Below are positions 23,690-36,329 of a DNA stretch of 64,000 nt, in pieces (within the stretch, counting starts at the first letter, position 1; each line of letters starts with the position of its first letter). The position numbers were made by a program, and so were the translations under genes. A model generated the notes under the pieces. The model was not told the DNA's origin. It saw only the letters and a list, made by a program, of their open reading frames with translations, and made no database searches. The stretch comes from Xenopus tropicalis (Eukaryota > Chordata > Amphibia > Anura > Pipidae). The stretch covers positions 32,601,712-32,665,711 of the forward strand of contig NC_030679.2 in NCBI RefSeq assembly GCF_000004195.4. The letters are read 5' to 3'.

Positions 23690-24310
23690 TTCACTAGAAG
23701 GAAGCCCAATGACCCGAGTGAAGCAAAAGGGAAGAAGGGCATGACTAAGCTAGGAGGCAGACCCCCCCCCCTTTTTCTCCCCCCTCTTCCCTTTCCGGAT
23801 ATCTCAGTGTTACAGGCCAGGGCAAGGAAATAAGAAGGTCCCTCCCCGGATGTTAGCTCACCAGATCTTTTCGGCGGGCAAGAGGAGCAGGAGCTGACAG
23901 CATCCCGCCCTCCCTCCCCAATGGGTTAGAGTCAGTAGTCGCAGTGTGGGGGGTGGGGTCGACGTTGAGCCCCAGAGGATATTAAAAAGGTGCAGTGAGC
24001 GGGTAACCGGGTAGGCCTGGGGTCACCAGGGAGGTGGATAATCCCAGAATGGGACTTGGGTAGTAGGCAGGACACAGGCTCCGGGCCTGGGCTCAGGGTC
24101 AGACCTCTTTGGAGGATATAAGTACTGCTGTTTAATGTTTGAATTTACAAACGGTTTAATACTAGTTATGGTTGTTGATATATAGAATTGCTGATTTATA
24201 AATGATTTGCAATAAACAACTGCGGCCTTCTCTCCCCAATTAAGTGTCCGTTGTTTCATTGGGAGCAAGGGGGTAAAAGGGTGGGGGGCAACAGGCTCGA
24301 CGCTGCATTA
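23690..24310 (+). mobile_element. possible solo LTR (CpG-rich)
   Basis: GC-rich, CpG-containing block with GAGGATATAAGTAC, then GCAATAAACAACTGCGGCC (poly-A signal and a cleavage-like region) and GTGTCCGTTGTTTCATTGGG, ending near GGGGGGCAACA. This U3-R-U5-like order suggests a retroviral or Gypsy-type LTR. Edges and duplication are not resolved and no internal genes are present. A CpG-rich regulatory island is the alternative. Confidence 0.4.
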
Positions 24311-25016
24311 GTCAGAGATATTAATTGGGAATTTCTTGAGATCTCAGCTACCCCACTAGTCAGATCTCAAATAAGTTAGATGTAGATATGACGCCTTTAT
24401 TTATATATAAAGGGACTTATGCTGCTGCTTTGTCAGTACTACAACTACATGCACGTTCCAGAGCCATTCTCCTGAATAGTCAGAGTGGTTTAACTCAGCA
24501 AATTTAGGCAGTGATTACTGCACCTCTGCTATATTTTATTGTCTTTTATTCAGAACAAAATTTCACCCTTGTGGGAAAAAGAGATCCAAATGAGTTATTA
24601 CTATAATAGTTAATGGCATGCACTAGTTTTTTTTATTTTCAAGAGGAGGCTTATTTATCAAAATTCAAATTTTTGAACATTAGAGTTTGTATTGTTTGCT
24701 TATGTATTAAAAAATTTAATCCAAAATACTCAATTGAATAAAACTGTAAAGAAAAACTTGAGTGCATCAAATCTGTATTCCATTCATCAATTCCAATGGG
24801 TTTATAAACCCATTAAAACATTTTAACAATTAGAATTGGAAAAAGTGCTTACATTTTGTATAAACTTTGTCGACTTCGGGAAAAGAAGCATTGCATAAGC
24901 TTTCCCACTGGTGATTCACTTTATTGCTGGTGGGAAAGCATTTTGGAGACATTTGTCACCCATGGTAGAGATTAAACCAACAGCGACAAATCTCCCCCTG
25001 TGCCATTACCCTAGAA

Positions 25017-25304
25017 CAGGGATCCCCAACCTTGTTTACTTGTGAGCCACACTCAGATTTAAATAGTGTTGGTGAGCCACACAAGCATGAAAAAAGTTCC
25101 TTGAGGATGCCAAATCAAGGCTGTGATTGGCTATTGGGTAGTCCCATGTGGACTTCTAGCCTGAAGAAGGCTCTGCTTGGAGCAAAACTCTATGCTTCCA
25201 AAACTTTCCTCCAAAATGGGCACCTACTTTGAGGCCACTGGGAGCAACATCAAAGGGGGTGGTGAGTAACATGTTGCTCATGAGTCACTGGTTGGGGATT
25301 ACTA
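25017..25304. mobile_element. hAT-type MITE, 288 bp (CAGGGATCCCCAACC termini)
   Basis: Termini CAGGGATCCCCAACC and GGTTGGGGATTACTA are flanked by the exact 8-bp duplication CCCTAGAA (25009-25016 and 25305-25312). Confidence 0.93.
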
Positions 25305-25318
25305 CCCTAGAATGTAGG

Positions 25319-25450
25319 TAGAGATGTAGCGAACTGTTCGCCGGCGAACAAATTCGCGTGAACATCGGGTGTTCGCGAATATTCGCGAGTTTTGGCGTAA
25401 GTTCGTGAACGGGTCCGCAAATTTTTTTTTTCAGGTTCGCTACATCCCTA
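25319..25450. mobile_element. hAT-type MITE, 132 bp, same family as 1876-1965
   Basis: Same terminal repeats, bounded by the exact 8-bp duplication AATGTAGG (25311-25318 and 25451-25458). Confidence 0.93.
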
Positions 25451-25460
25451 AATGTAGGTA

Positions 25461-26901
25461 CCGTATATACTCGAGTATAAGCCGAGTTTTTTAGCACCAA
25501 AAATGTGCTAAAAAAGTCGACCTCGGCTTATACTCGAGTAATATAGATGTGAAGATGTCAATCCCCCACATACAGTACTTCTCCACATGCGCGGTACTTC
25601 CTCCATGAGTAGGGTCCGGTCCCCGATCCATGCACCGCTCCGGCCCGCACAGCTGCCGGCACTTGAGGGCTGTAACTCACAGCACATGCCAGCCCCGCCT
25701 GCAGCTCTCCGCTGTGACATGTCTGCCTCTCAGCGCAGTCAGCGGGGACCTGCCCAGGAACAGCGCCAGCACCGGCATGTCTCCCTCCTTCACCCCCAGG
25801 GGGCTCAGTGTTTCGGGAGTAGGGTCCGGCCCCCGATCCATGCCCGCTCCGGGCCGCACAGCTGCCGGCACTTGAGGGCAGTAACTCGCAGCACATGGTG
25901 GCCCCGCCTCCATCTCTTATCCCTGAGAGAGAAAGGGGTATGGGGAGTGATATCAGGGGGACAGTGAGGGGTTTGGAGGCTACTGAAGAAATCCGTGGGG
26001 GTTGCACTGGCAGAGAAGTAGCACAGTCCCGATCCTGCTGTAGTACAGTCATTGCAGGATTCACACAAGTCCCACTGCCTGCATTGTATTGTGTCATTTG
26101 CGTGCGTGTGTACGCACATTCGCTCTCGCCGGCTTCATGCGACATTATGGGAGCGTACACAGCGTGGGTTACCCCTTCTCCTCGCAGCTATAGGTAAGAA
26201 ATATATAAATCCTAACTGGGCTAAATATGGTCTCCTCCTCTCCTCTTCCAAACCACCGGCCTATGCTGCACGGCCTCTCAGTATACAGATGAGCCAGGGG
26301 GCTGGTGGGCTTTATAGGTGGCTACAGAGGATCGGGTGGAACCCGAGGAATAGAAAAATTGGTGCAATGACCATTATGATTCCCAGCCCTTTGCAAGCTG
26401 TGCCCTCTAAGCCATGTAATGGTCTCAGGAGTTAGAACCGGCAGTAAAGGTGTCTCAGTATACAGATGAGCCAGGGGGCCTGAAGGACAAGCAGTATGTT
26501 AACTGTTATAGCTATGTTATGAGAACAGAGGCCAATATTTTCTAGCACATAATGCTGCCACTCAGTGTGGCTCACATGCAGAACACAGTGTGCTTCACTC
26601 ACAGGCCAAACCAATGGAAGAGGCAGCAGGCACTGATTTGGGAATCCGCATATATGGTATATATGATATTTACCAAAGCTTGCCAGTTGCTTGGATTTCC
26701 ATCTTATCATTACTATCATTACTTAGTATGGCAACTTCCTTAGCCTTCCCAAACTTGCCTGACAGTTAAAAAAAAAACTTAGCAGTAGCGGCTGCATTTC
26801 CCCTAGGCTTATACTCGAGTCAATCAGTTTTTCCAGTTTCCTTAGGTAAAATTAGGTACCTCGGCTTATACTCGGATCGGCTTATACTCGAGTATATACG
26901 G
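25461..26901. mobile_element. 1.44-kb GC-rich element with CCGTATATACTCGAG termini
   Basis: At least 25 bp of perfect terminal inverted repeat (CCGTATATACTCGAGTATAA and on), with TA on both sides (25459-25460, 26902-26903). The body is GC- and CpG-rich and holds two internal duplications: about 100 bp at 25610 and 25821, and about 40 bp at 26272 and 26450. The longest frame (minus, 25558-26160) has no conserved motif, so it looks non-autonomous. Confidence 0.85.
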
Positions 26902-27638
26902 TATGTCTTTTCAGTTAAACTATAGCTGTTAATGATGGGAAAAGACTGGAAGGTAACTATAGAGATTGCAATTATTTTATTTTTTCCCTGTTTTCTGCAG
27001 TACTGATTACAAATTTATGGAGAAAAGTGAAACAACGGAAAACATTTTTTTTCGAGAGAATAATAAAATCAATCTATAGGCCAGCAAAACAGAAGGTAAA
27101 CTGTGACATATATAGAGGCTAATTATGACTGGTATGATCGGGCGGCAGACTTTCCAGCAAAATCAAAATCAAATACAGACCAAAGTGAATAGTTCTAAAG
27201 AGAAGATAAAAGTATCTCAGTTTGCAAGAAAGTCACTGCAACCTTTTCAAGCCTTTTCCCTTTCACAGTCATTTTGGTACAGCTATCTTTGGAATAAAAA
27301 GCAACATTAGATAATATATTTTATATAAATGCTGTTGTGTTGTTTGCTTGTGTGTCAACTAACCTTTTGAAATCACATCTGTAAGTGCTAAAGTGTAATA
27401 ACTCTGGGCAACAATTCTATTATTATAACAATAATACTATAAAATATATTAAGCTATTATTTTTAGCATATTCTTTAGTCCACGAGAACAGATATTTGGT
27501 TATTTACAAACTATTGTTAATTTACTTACAAAATACACAAGAAAAATTCAATGTACTTAAAAGACAATTCAACCCAAAATGTAATTTTTTGGCTAATAAA
27601 AGAAAACAAAACTCTAAACAAGGACCCAGCCGCATCTT

Positions 27639-27680
27639 ACTCCTGATGAAGAGTACCACGGTACGCGAAACGCGTTGAGT
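27639..27680 (+). ncRNA. hammerhead-ribozyme-like motif A
   Basis: Visible parts in order are stem I strand ACTC (27639-27642), core CTGATGA (27643-27649), extra A50, stem II G51/C66 and GTACC/GGTAC with loop AC, core GAAA (27667-27670), a minimal helix III CGCG, TT (predicted cleavage after 27676), and stem I strand GAGT (27677-27680). Order and complementarity match a type I hammerhead with very short helix III, as known in Penelope-like retroelements. The extra nucleotide after CTGATGA departs from the canonical fold, so activity is not assured. Confidence 0.6.
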
Positions 27681-27843
27681 TTTATTTGCCTGATTACTTT
27701 CTACAGTCTGTAAGTAGTTTTATTTTTAACAGATATTTTATATTAAATGATTTTACACTATTTTGGCGTTTTTCCTCTTTCCGTTTGAACTGGGGATTTG
27801 CCTACATCCGATTTGGTCTCCTACTGTTGAGCCTGACTCCGTC

Positions 27844-27855
27844 GCCCTCTGGTGA
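27844..27855 (-). promoter_or_regulatory. candidate CTCF site in repeat-derived DNA
   Basis: GCCCTCTGGTGA on the + strand is the complement of the core with one mismatch (11 of 12). Confidence 0.25.
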
Positions 27856-28299
27856 GCCTTTTGAGTCACTACACACAGTGGTGGACATAATAATTTGGTT
27901 AACACACAATAAGGTGATTGGTTTAGTTATTTGAACAAAGTTTCAAAACGTTATCACACTATCAGTTGTTTTGTTTCACTTTATACATGCGCTTCCTTCA
28001 CACTTTTCTGGACACGTTCGAGACCCGGTCAAAGGGGTTATATTCGTAAGAGGAGCAGCAGTATCACAGCCATTACAGTACCCCACTGGAACTTTATCTA
28101 AAGCGCTGAGGACCGTGGTATGTTTCATACCTTTGTGCATCTATATATTTAGAAAAAACTCTAAACAACTTTGCATTATACATTCATTACAAATGTGTAA
28201 TGGTTTTGAGTTATTTGTATATTTAATTGCCATTAAAAGCAGTGTTGTCTGCCCTTTTCTATTCTCTGCCCTGGTGGCTCTGACTCTTGAAACAATGTA

Positions 28300-29430
28300 A
28301 CACAAGGCAGCAGACTAACAGACCTGACTTGCTGGAGGAGACTGACCGTTGTAACATTATCTAAAAAGTAACAACCAGGAGTTCAGGGTTCAGTTTCAAT
28401 AGCAATTACATTTACAAAGTAATGAAAATTACAATAAATTAATATTGGAAAGTTGCTTAGAATTATTAAATCCATCCAGAAAGTATTATCTTTACCAGGA
28501 CATCTTGATAAACAAGTTGTCTAAAATTCTAAGAAAAGTATTGAATATACAATATATATTCATGAAAATGCCATTCTTCCCCTTTATAAATGTGAAAATG
28601 TTCCCAACCAGAGTAGTTTTTAAGTTTAGTACACAAAAAGGACATTACTTAAATATGGTATAAAATGGGACAAGCGTTCACCATTTGCAGTAGGTGCAAA
28701 GCTTTGTGTCACATACTGCAGGTGTGAGCGTGAATCTGGCCCCATTTTTTTGTAATAAACTGTGGTGCCCTAATTAGCAGCACATCATTTTAGACACATA
28801 GCTATCCCTTGATTTAAAAAAAAAAGCATAATTGTATAGGAATTTGCCTTTGTTCAGCTTTCTTAATGATGTGTGTTGCAATTATGTGTAGCTATTGTTT
28901 ATGAATAAAGAATGATTGGACAGGAAGCAAAGTGGTCTCTCTCTGTTGTACTGCTACCAGCCGCATACCAAAAAGTGTAAATGTCTCCAGGGGAGATGTA
29001 AACAGAGAAATTTCAGTTGATAAAGGGACAATAGTACAATGAACAACCTTGAACTACCCATCTGTCAGGGGTCACCCCTGTACTCACTTCACTTGAAGAT
29101 TTTGTGGGATTAACTTAGCATTCTAGCGTTAACTTCCAGACTCTTTTCACTTGTTTTATTTGCTCTGTTTGTGGTGAAATACCCCAGCACCTCTGGGAGT
29201 TACTTCCACAGGTACAGTATGTAGCCTTCCTGCCCTGTGTCCTTCTCAGAGAGCCCTTACTCACTCCAGCAGATGCAAGCATATTTCTTATGTCTGCGGT
29301 AGCAGCTCAGCTCTCAGCCACCATCAATTTTCCTGACTGAGAGGGAACATTAACCCTTTCTCAACTAGACATATCTTTGCACCTCATATAGTGTACCTAT
29401 GGACAGATAGATACAGTATACTGACAGAAA
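28300..29430. other. intronic, no feature recognised
   Basis: Unique-looking AT-rich DNA; nothing supported. Confidence 0.5.
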
Positions 29431-29440
29431 GACAGATGAG

Positions 29441-29441
<1 letters not shown>

Positions 29442-29488
<47 letters not shown>

Positions 29489-29489
29489 T
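29442..29489. repeat. (GATA)n microsatellite
   Basis: About twelve pure AGAT units. Confidence 0.97.
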
Positions 29490-29776
29490 AGATTAATACT
29501 TTGCTAATCCTGACCAAGTAATTTCTAAATAGTCAAAACAAATCAACAGCAGATATAAAGGACTGATGAATGCTCATTAAAACAATGCCACATAAGTTTA
29601 CACAGTTTTTTTCTCGAGCTAATTGATCTTCAGTAGATGCATTTCCTTTATCGTCAACAAGCAGCTCATTTTGTCATTAAAATGTTGTCAATACATATTG
29701 GTGGTAATGAAATAAAAGTTGCAAGGTTTGCAAACTAATCTAGTATCTCACAGCAATTGTTGTTAACATTAACTTG

Positions 29777-29965
29777 TAGTGATGGGCGAAATAATTTGGC
29801 AGGCATGGATTTGCAGCAAATTTCCGTGTTTCGCCATTGGTGGGTTTTTTCGAAAAACAGGTGACAAAATTTGCCATGCAAAAAAAATTGTTGCCCACGT
29901 CAAAAAAAATTGTTGTGCGCATCAAAAAATTACTCTTGCGCAATCAAAAAAATGTAATTTTTTTA
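29777..29965 (+). mobile_element. TAGTGATG-family hAT MITE, 3' end lost
   Basis: Left terminus TAGTGATGGGCGAAAT with the family's ACGTCAAAAA repeats inside; no right terminus is found. Confidence 0.7.
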
Positions 29966-29999
29966 ATGCACGCAGCAATTTGTGTATTCAGTGTATTTT

Positions 30000-32140
30000 C
30001 AAATCTGTGTTTTATTCCATTGATCCATTGACATATTACAACACCAAGAACAGCACCAGAAGTAGATTTAGTTTGAACCCTTTTCTCCTAGAGCAACTAT
30101 ATTGCTCTAATAAATGTGGGAATTTGTTAAGGATATTTTTTGTTATCAAATATGTGTCCCCAACATTTTCTACTTACTCAATCCCACTGGGTGGGGTGTG
30201 AAATCAATGAAAGGTGCATACCTGGTGGTGGCAAACACATAAAACACAGTAACCTCTTGCACTTTCTCCCTACAAAGTGCCAAAATGCAATTCCTTTTGA
30301 GAATTAGCTAATTAATTTTTGTTTAGACAGTTTTTTTTATAGTCATGAGTTTTTAGAGTTGACAAAAAAACAAATAAACAAATAGACTATTAGCCTTTGC
30401 TGTGGAATATATTTACCACTTGGAGATATTATAATTATAATATAATATATGAAGCCTACAAGATCAATTAAAAAGTGGAGAGCCCCCAGGGTAGAAAAAC
30501 TAAAATTCAAAAAATAACTGGGACCCTGCACTACGTAATTTGTTAACCATAAGCACTTTTAAACAAGGGGTATAGCATAGAAAGACAGGGATAAGATGTA
30601 CAGTCTATTGTTGGTTATATGAGCACTCATTTTATGCATCCCTGTATTGTATATAATGTGCATTATTGTTCTACTTTGTAAGCTTATCATCCACATCATT
30701 TGTTAAAAGGAGAACTAAAGCTTAGCTAAAGAAGTAGGCTATAAATGTTGTACATTATGGCTTGGGCTTCTGTACCAGCCCAAAGCAATTACAGCCCTTT
30801 ATCAGGGAAGATCTGTTCTCCCAAAGATGCCCCAGTAGTTTCCCATATTTGTTTCTGCTGATTCCCTGCACATGCTCTGTGCCGCTCACAATATACTGTT
30901 TATATAGAATATAAATGTTACAGTATACGGCTGATTAGTAAACAATACAGATTATTAGTGCATTTCAGCTCAGAAACCAGTGCAGTTAGCATCAGAAATT
31001 AATAATCAGCCCTGTAACTATTCCCTCTATGACAATGAAACCTCATTTTCTGTTTGACAATTTGCTACAACCCCTAAATGTAGCTTCTCAGCAGCTGCTC
31101 AGAGCTCACTAAGCATGTGCAGTGTCACTGACACTTCTAACAGATTCCAGTGACCCCCCCCCCCCCGTGATGACTGGATCATTACTACTTTAGAGATGCT
31201 GAACCTTTAGGCCGGTTGAATATGTTCAGTATATAAAAGATGTTACTTCTAGCCATATTGATTTTTAGGGTTTAGTTCTTCTTAAAATTTCCATTTTTTG
31301 TATTTATTTTTTTGTAGTAAGGGGGCAGTGTGATGATACTTTGGCATAGCCTTTTCTCTATACGCTCTTGTTAGACAGATGATGCAGATATTGTATAAAT
31401 ATTTATTTCTATATTATACCCTGCTGCTGTGCTGATAGAAGGATCATGTCTATTTCCAGAGCTGCACAACCTTTAAAATGCTTCTTCTTGCAAACCTATC
31501 TAGATTAAACCAACTGCGATCAAAAGGTCCTGCAATTTCAGTTGATTTTAGAAAATGTCACATTTACGAATTATGAAGCATAAATTATTCAGATTTATAA
31601 ATGCCAAATATGTGATTTTACTGCTGAGAGAGGAGAACTTTTTATTTTCAAATTTCTTTTTATTTGAGTTAATGGAAATTAAAGTTGTGCAAACTTATTG
31701 CTACAGACTAGATTCGGATTTGACCTTCCTAGTCTAAAAATTAGTAAGTAATGCATAAACTTTATGTAATAGGGTAGCGAGCTGTAGAAATGAATAGGGC
31801 ACTATGCTAACCCATATCTTTTATGGACTGTCAGAGACAAATGGATTCACAAAAAGCTGCTTACACCTTTTGTATGTGCAGGTCAGTGAAACAAATTCAT
31901 ATATCTCTGTGGCTTTGGAGCACTTTATACCATGAGGAACAGTCCCCCCTACGTTAAATTTAAATTAAAATTCAATCCTTCGTTTTCCCACCGTTTTGGC
32001 TTTAGACGTAGGCTAGAACACTGCTGAATGCTTTTTAGCATAGAAAATACACATCAAAGTAAAGACTGACATATGTATCTAATGGGCAATGCACTGTCAC
32101 ATATTACAATTGACTTTCAAGATGGAATTAATTACATCTT
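30000..32140. other. intronic, no feature recognised
   Basis: Contains a C14 run near 31147; otherwise nothing supported. Confidence 0.5.
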
Positions 32141-32147
32141 AGTCAGA

Positions 32148-32287
32148 ATAAAGTACAAGGTACTGCTTTATTATTACAGAGAAAAAAGAAATGTTATTTA
32201 AAATTTGAATTATTTGGAGTCTATGGCAGATGAACTTCCTGTAGTTTGGAGCTTTCTGTTCCGGATAACAGATTCAATACCAGTATT
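32148..32287. mobile_element. TA-flanked MITE fragment
   Basis: AAGTACAAGGTACTGCTTTA to a decayed right end (GATTCAATACCAGTA). Confidence 0.7.
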
Positions 32288-32717
32288 GCACTGATCCACC
32301 TGGTATTCCTGCATCACATTACTGTTTAATAGTAAGCCAGGGGTTCAAATAAGTCAATCAAATCAATCAATAAGTGTGCCAATTAAGTTTTCTGTGTTGA
32401 CCAATCAGTGCTGGTGTTATCACACCACAGCTTAATACATCCCGCACAATGACAGTTCATATGGAACTGACAGAACTGTATAAAACAAATACTGTAGCAC
32501 ATGTGTGAATAGCTTTATCCAGATAGCCTCTATTTTGACTTATTGTTAGCATTCATATGTATTTTTTGCTTTCCTTTAAAAATATAATTATATCGCAAAT
32601 ACAGTAAGAACCATTTTTATTAACTCATCTGTGCCTTCACCCTTCAATTATTTATTTTTTACAGTTTAAATATGTAAGCTGGGGTATACCACTTATCATG
32701 AATGTCCCCTGGAATTT

Positions 32718-32935
32718 TTTACACACACACACAACCTGTCTTTCATGTACTGGCTACCTCTACCATACAGCATCAGTCTCTCTCACACACACAGGCTTTC
32801 CTACACTGGCACACCCAGGTTGTCTTACACACACTGGCACACAAAGTCTGACCATTATACATCTCCTTTCTTTACCACAAACACAGAAGTTTCTTTCACA
32901 CATTAGCAAAGACAGGTTGTCTCTCTCACTAAGTC
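32718..32935. repeat. CA-rich degenerate tandem region
   Basis: Repeats of CACACACA with AGGTTGTCTTACACACACTGGCAC-like units (two or three diverged copies). Confidence 0.7.
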
Positions 32936-32999
32936 TATATATACATGTAGTTGCTGACATGTTTTTAGGGTAAACTACCCCTTGAAAATAAGACATAGT

Positions 33000-35900
33000 A
33001 ATTAAATATGATCAAGAAACCTTCAAGAACTAAAAATAATGCTAATTTCTGTAGTATATTCCAAAGTGTCACTGAGGAACAGTGTCCTTCATCTCAGAAT
33101 CCTAGAATCCTCTGCCAAAAGATGCCAGTCTGGATCAGGATGCTAGCAGGCCAGAAGTTATGGGGAGGTTGTGTTCCCTCCTAGCTTTGCACAAAGATTG
33201 TTGCACTAGCATACATGGACACAAAAAAATACAGCAACTCTACATTTCAGTATCATTTATGGGGATTCAGTAAATCATGATTATGTGTAAATCATTTTTG
33301 CAACATCAGTGTTTACTAATTTACCATCTGTTGCATTTGTATTACAACACATACAGTGGTATGTGCACTTATACCTTTATGTCTGCAGGGGATACATGAA
33401 CAGTTCCAAAGTCTGGCACGCTGTATGAATCTGTTTTGTCTAATAGCAGCCTCTCTTTAGCAGAACAATATACTTAACCCTGTATTTGCCGAGTACCAGT
33501 AGTCATTTGTTTAGCTAACTCACCTGTAGGCTTACCAGCACTTACTAAGTTAAGTTTGTTGTTAAGGCCAGCTTCAATTACTTATCTGACCAGCCTGCTT
33601 AAGCATGTAAGTCTTGGCTACAGGGAGGCCCAGGGAGTGCAGTATCATAGTCACCCCTCCCTGGTCCCCCTCCTATCGTTAAAATAGTGTTTAGGGGTGG
33701 GAGGTGCAATATGAGCAGGCTGTAGGTAAGAAGGTAATGTTCCCACTGTGCCACCTCAGAAAATTTGTTTGCTTGGGGGCCGGCATGACCAAGTTACACT
33801 GCTGCATGGGAACTGTGTAGATACTTGTCTGCCATTGTCTTCACAGCCAGAGAGATTGGTAGAAAGAGGGACTGAACGTGGGAGTGAATTCTAGAGAAAG
33901 GAGTGCAGCCTTTGTAAAGTCTTGGATGCAAGTGTGTGAGAGAGGAGTAGAGGAGAATCAGAATTTTGGTGGCACCTTGAGTGATGAATATTGTAAAAAA
34001 AAACTCTATACACACAAATGATCATTAACATATCTCCATTAAACACATGCTACATTGGATACTAGATGGATGGAACAAACTGCACTATAACTGCTAACTC
34101 AAATCAGGAATGTAAAGACCTAGTCCTCTTACTGTTGTACAGTATTGCCTAAAGCTCCCAGCCTCCTCAGCTGCCGCTGCTGGATTCCCAATAAATGACG
34201 GTTAATTTAATTTACATTGTTCCATTAAAGTATAGATCAATGACGCAGTTATAAAAAAACAACATGCATGCTTGCCGGTAGCCTCTTATATTACATTCTA
34301 GTTAGAAACATCTCACCAATGTCAATTTCAGCGTTACCCAGCTATATGTTGATATTTGTAATTCATCAAGTCTTAAAACGCAACTCAAAATGAGGGTGGG
34401 AAACAGGTTTATTCATTTAAAGCATGAAGTATTACCGGCAATAAGATGATTCAGAAGCTGCCCAGTGTACCATGTGACATCCCTGTTCAAGGACGGCAAG
34501 CTGCTTGCATAACCTTTTATTAATGATCTGTGTCTAGATTTTATAATCCATTCAAAGCTATAATTGTATGTCCGGCCCACGGCTTTAATAAGGTCAATTT
34601 CATGGGCTTAATGACTAGCTTTGTGGAAACTATACATCTTCAAAGCAGAATTCCTTCTATGGCTTACAAGATACAGACCATGAACTCATTATGTTCTTTA
34701 ACAAAGTTGTTTTTTTTTATTTTTTATTTTATTTGGCTGAGGGGAGATGAAGTAATGTTGCTCAATAAGCCATGAAATTGAATTTACATTTGTAGAAAAT
34801 GCTATAATTAAATGCATAAGGTCCGAGTATTTATCAAATGTCAGAGTTTATTAATAATTCCTACCTAGACGTCAGACTACTTTAATTCAATTAAACTTCT
34901 GATGATCTTTAAGTCTTGATTTGATTTGTAACATTTCACAGCTAATTGATCATTCTAGGCATGTTCAAAAGGTTTCTAGCAAACCTCATGCTTTATAGAC
35001 TGTACTGTACAGCGTTACTTTATTAACACTGAAAACAAAATGTAGATTTTGGTGTAAACTTGTAAAGTCAACTTTTTTTATACATATATTCAACAGTAGT
35101 ATTCTTTCAGAGAAGTGGAGCAATTGTTAAAGGGATTCTGTCGTGGTGTTTTAGTGTATTTTTGTTTCTAAATGACACTGTTTACATAGCAAATAATTCA
35201 CTCTACCATTAAAAATTAAATTTTTGAAACAACAAACATTTTATTCTTAGCTGTAATATTGGTGTGTAGGAGCCATCTCTGTGCGTTGTGCCTGATTCTG
35301 AGCTTTCAGAAAGAGCCAGCGCTACACATTAGAACTGCTTTCAGCTTACCTATTGTTTCTCCTACTTCCATGTAACTGGAGGAGTCCCAAGCCGGACTTG
35401 GATTTTTTACTATTGAGTGCTATTCTGATACCTACTGGGAGCTGCTATCTTGCTCCCTTCCCATTGTTCTGCTGAACGGCTGCTGGGGTTGGGGGTTGAT
35501 ATCACTCCAACTTACAGCGCAGCAGTAAAGAGAGACTAAAGTTTATCAGAGCCACATGGCTGTGGCACCCTGAGAAATGAAGAATATGACTAGCCCCATG
35601 TGAAATGTCAAAATTATATATAAAAATATCTGTTTGCATTTTTGAAAAACAGATTTCAATGCAGGATTCTGGAGAAGCTCTATTAACTGATGGGTTTTGA
35701 CGGTATTCCTTTAATGCAGTGGATACAGATGCATTGTTGCCCTAAAGTATTTAGGAGCATAAAGGGCTAAGGAGAGAAAGGGCAATGTTATAAATGGTGA
35801 AAAGTGTGTATTTTTTTAAGTCCATACAATGTAAAAAAACTACATGTAAAATAATCACAAACCATTTTCATCTTTGGCTGTTTGCATTGCCAATGATTTT

Positions 35901-36110
35901 TGTTTATTATATATCTCCTACATGAGATTCCTAATAAAACCAGACAAAGAGAATAAAATATTTAAGTAGGCTGTAGACTTTACACTTATACCTTGCTCAA
36001 TGTATCCACTCAGGGATTTTGGAAACAATACATTTTCAGTAGAACAAATAATTTTACAAATTATTGTCACTTCAAAATGATCTGTTTCAGTGCAGAAAAT
36101 AATTATCTAA
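33000..36110. other. intronic, low repeat content
   Basis: The longest stretch with few recognisable MITEs. If conserved non-coding elements exist in this intron, this and 37000-38070 are likely places, but conservation cannot be seen from one sequence. Confidence 0.4.
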
Positions 36111-36166
36111 ATCCTTAACCCCCCCCATAATTTGCAGCAGAAACAAGAATTTGGATGTGGGATAAT

Positions 36167-36325
36167 TAGTGATGGGCAAATCTGTCCCGTTTTGCCAAAA
36201 AAATCTGTGAGATGCATTGATGTCAATGGACATTTTTTTGAGACACCTTTTTCAGTACAGAATACTTTGCAGTCTATGGCTGTTTCTTTTGCAGCAAAAC
36301 CTGGTGAAAAATTGCGCTCGTCATA
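36167..36325. mobile_element. TAGTGATG-family hAT MITE, short form
   Basis: TAGTGATGGGCAAATC and GCGCTCGTCATA ends; the interior differs from the other copies (ATTGATGTCAATGG). No clear duplication. Confidence 0.7.
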
Positions 36326-36329
36326 AATT

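Larger units (their letters stand above)
27600..28140 (+). mobile_element. possible Penelope-like or related element around motif A
   Basis: The hammerhead-like motif is followed by T-rich DNA and GC-richer stretches (27800-27860, 28010-28120) unlike the surrounding AT-rich intron. No polymerase or GIY-YIG coding is seen and the limits are unclear, so the class is inferred from the motif alone. Confidence 0.35.

Noticed and set aside
25558..26160. 200-codon minus-strand frame and several overlapping frames
   Set aside because: Open in many frames because of high GC and internal duplication in the 1.44-kb element; no conserved domain.
29442..29489. Tandem array considered as CRISPR-like
   Set aside because: A plain (GATA)n microsatellite in a eukaryotic intron; no spacers.
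29779..30201. 140-codon frame on the plus strand
   Set aside because: Begins in a hAT MITE (poly-A based KKN repeats) and continues into unrelated intron.
34530..34775. 81-codon frame on the plus strand
   Set aside because: Ends in a T-rich low-complexity tract (LFFFIFYF) with no acceptor or donor and no family resemblance.
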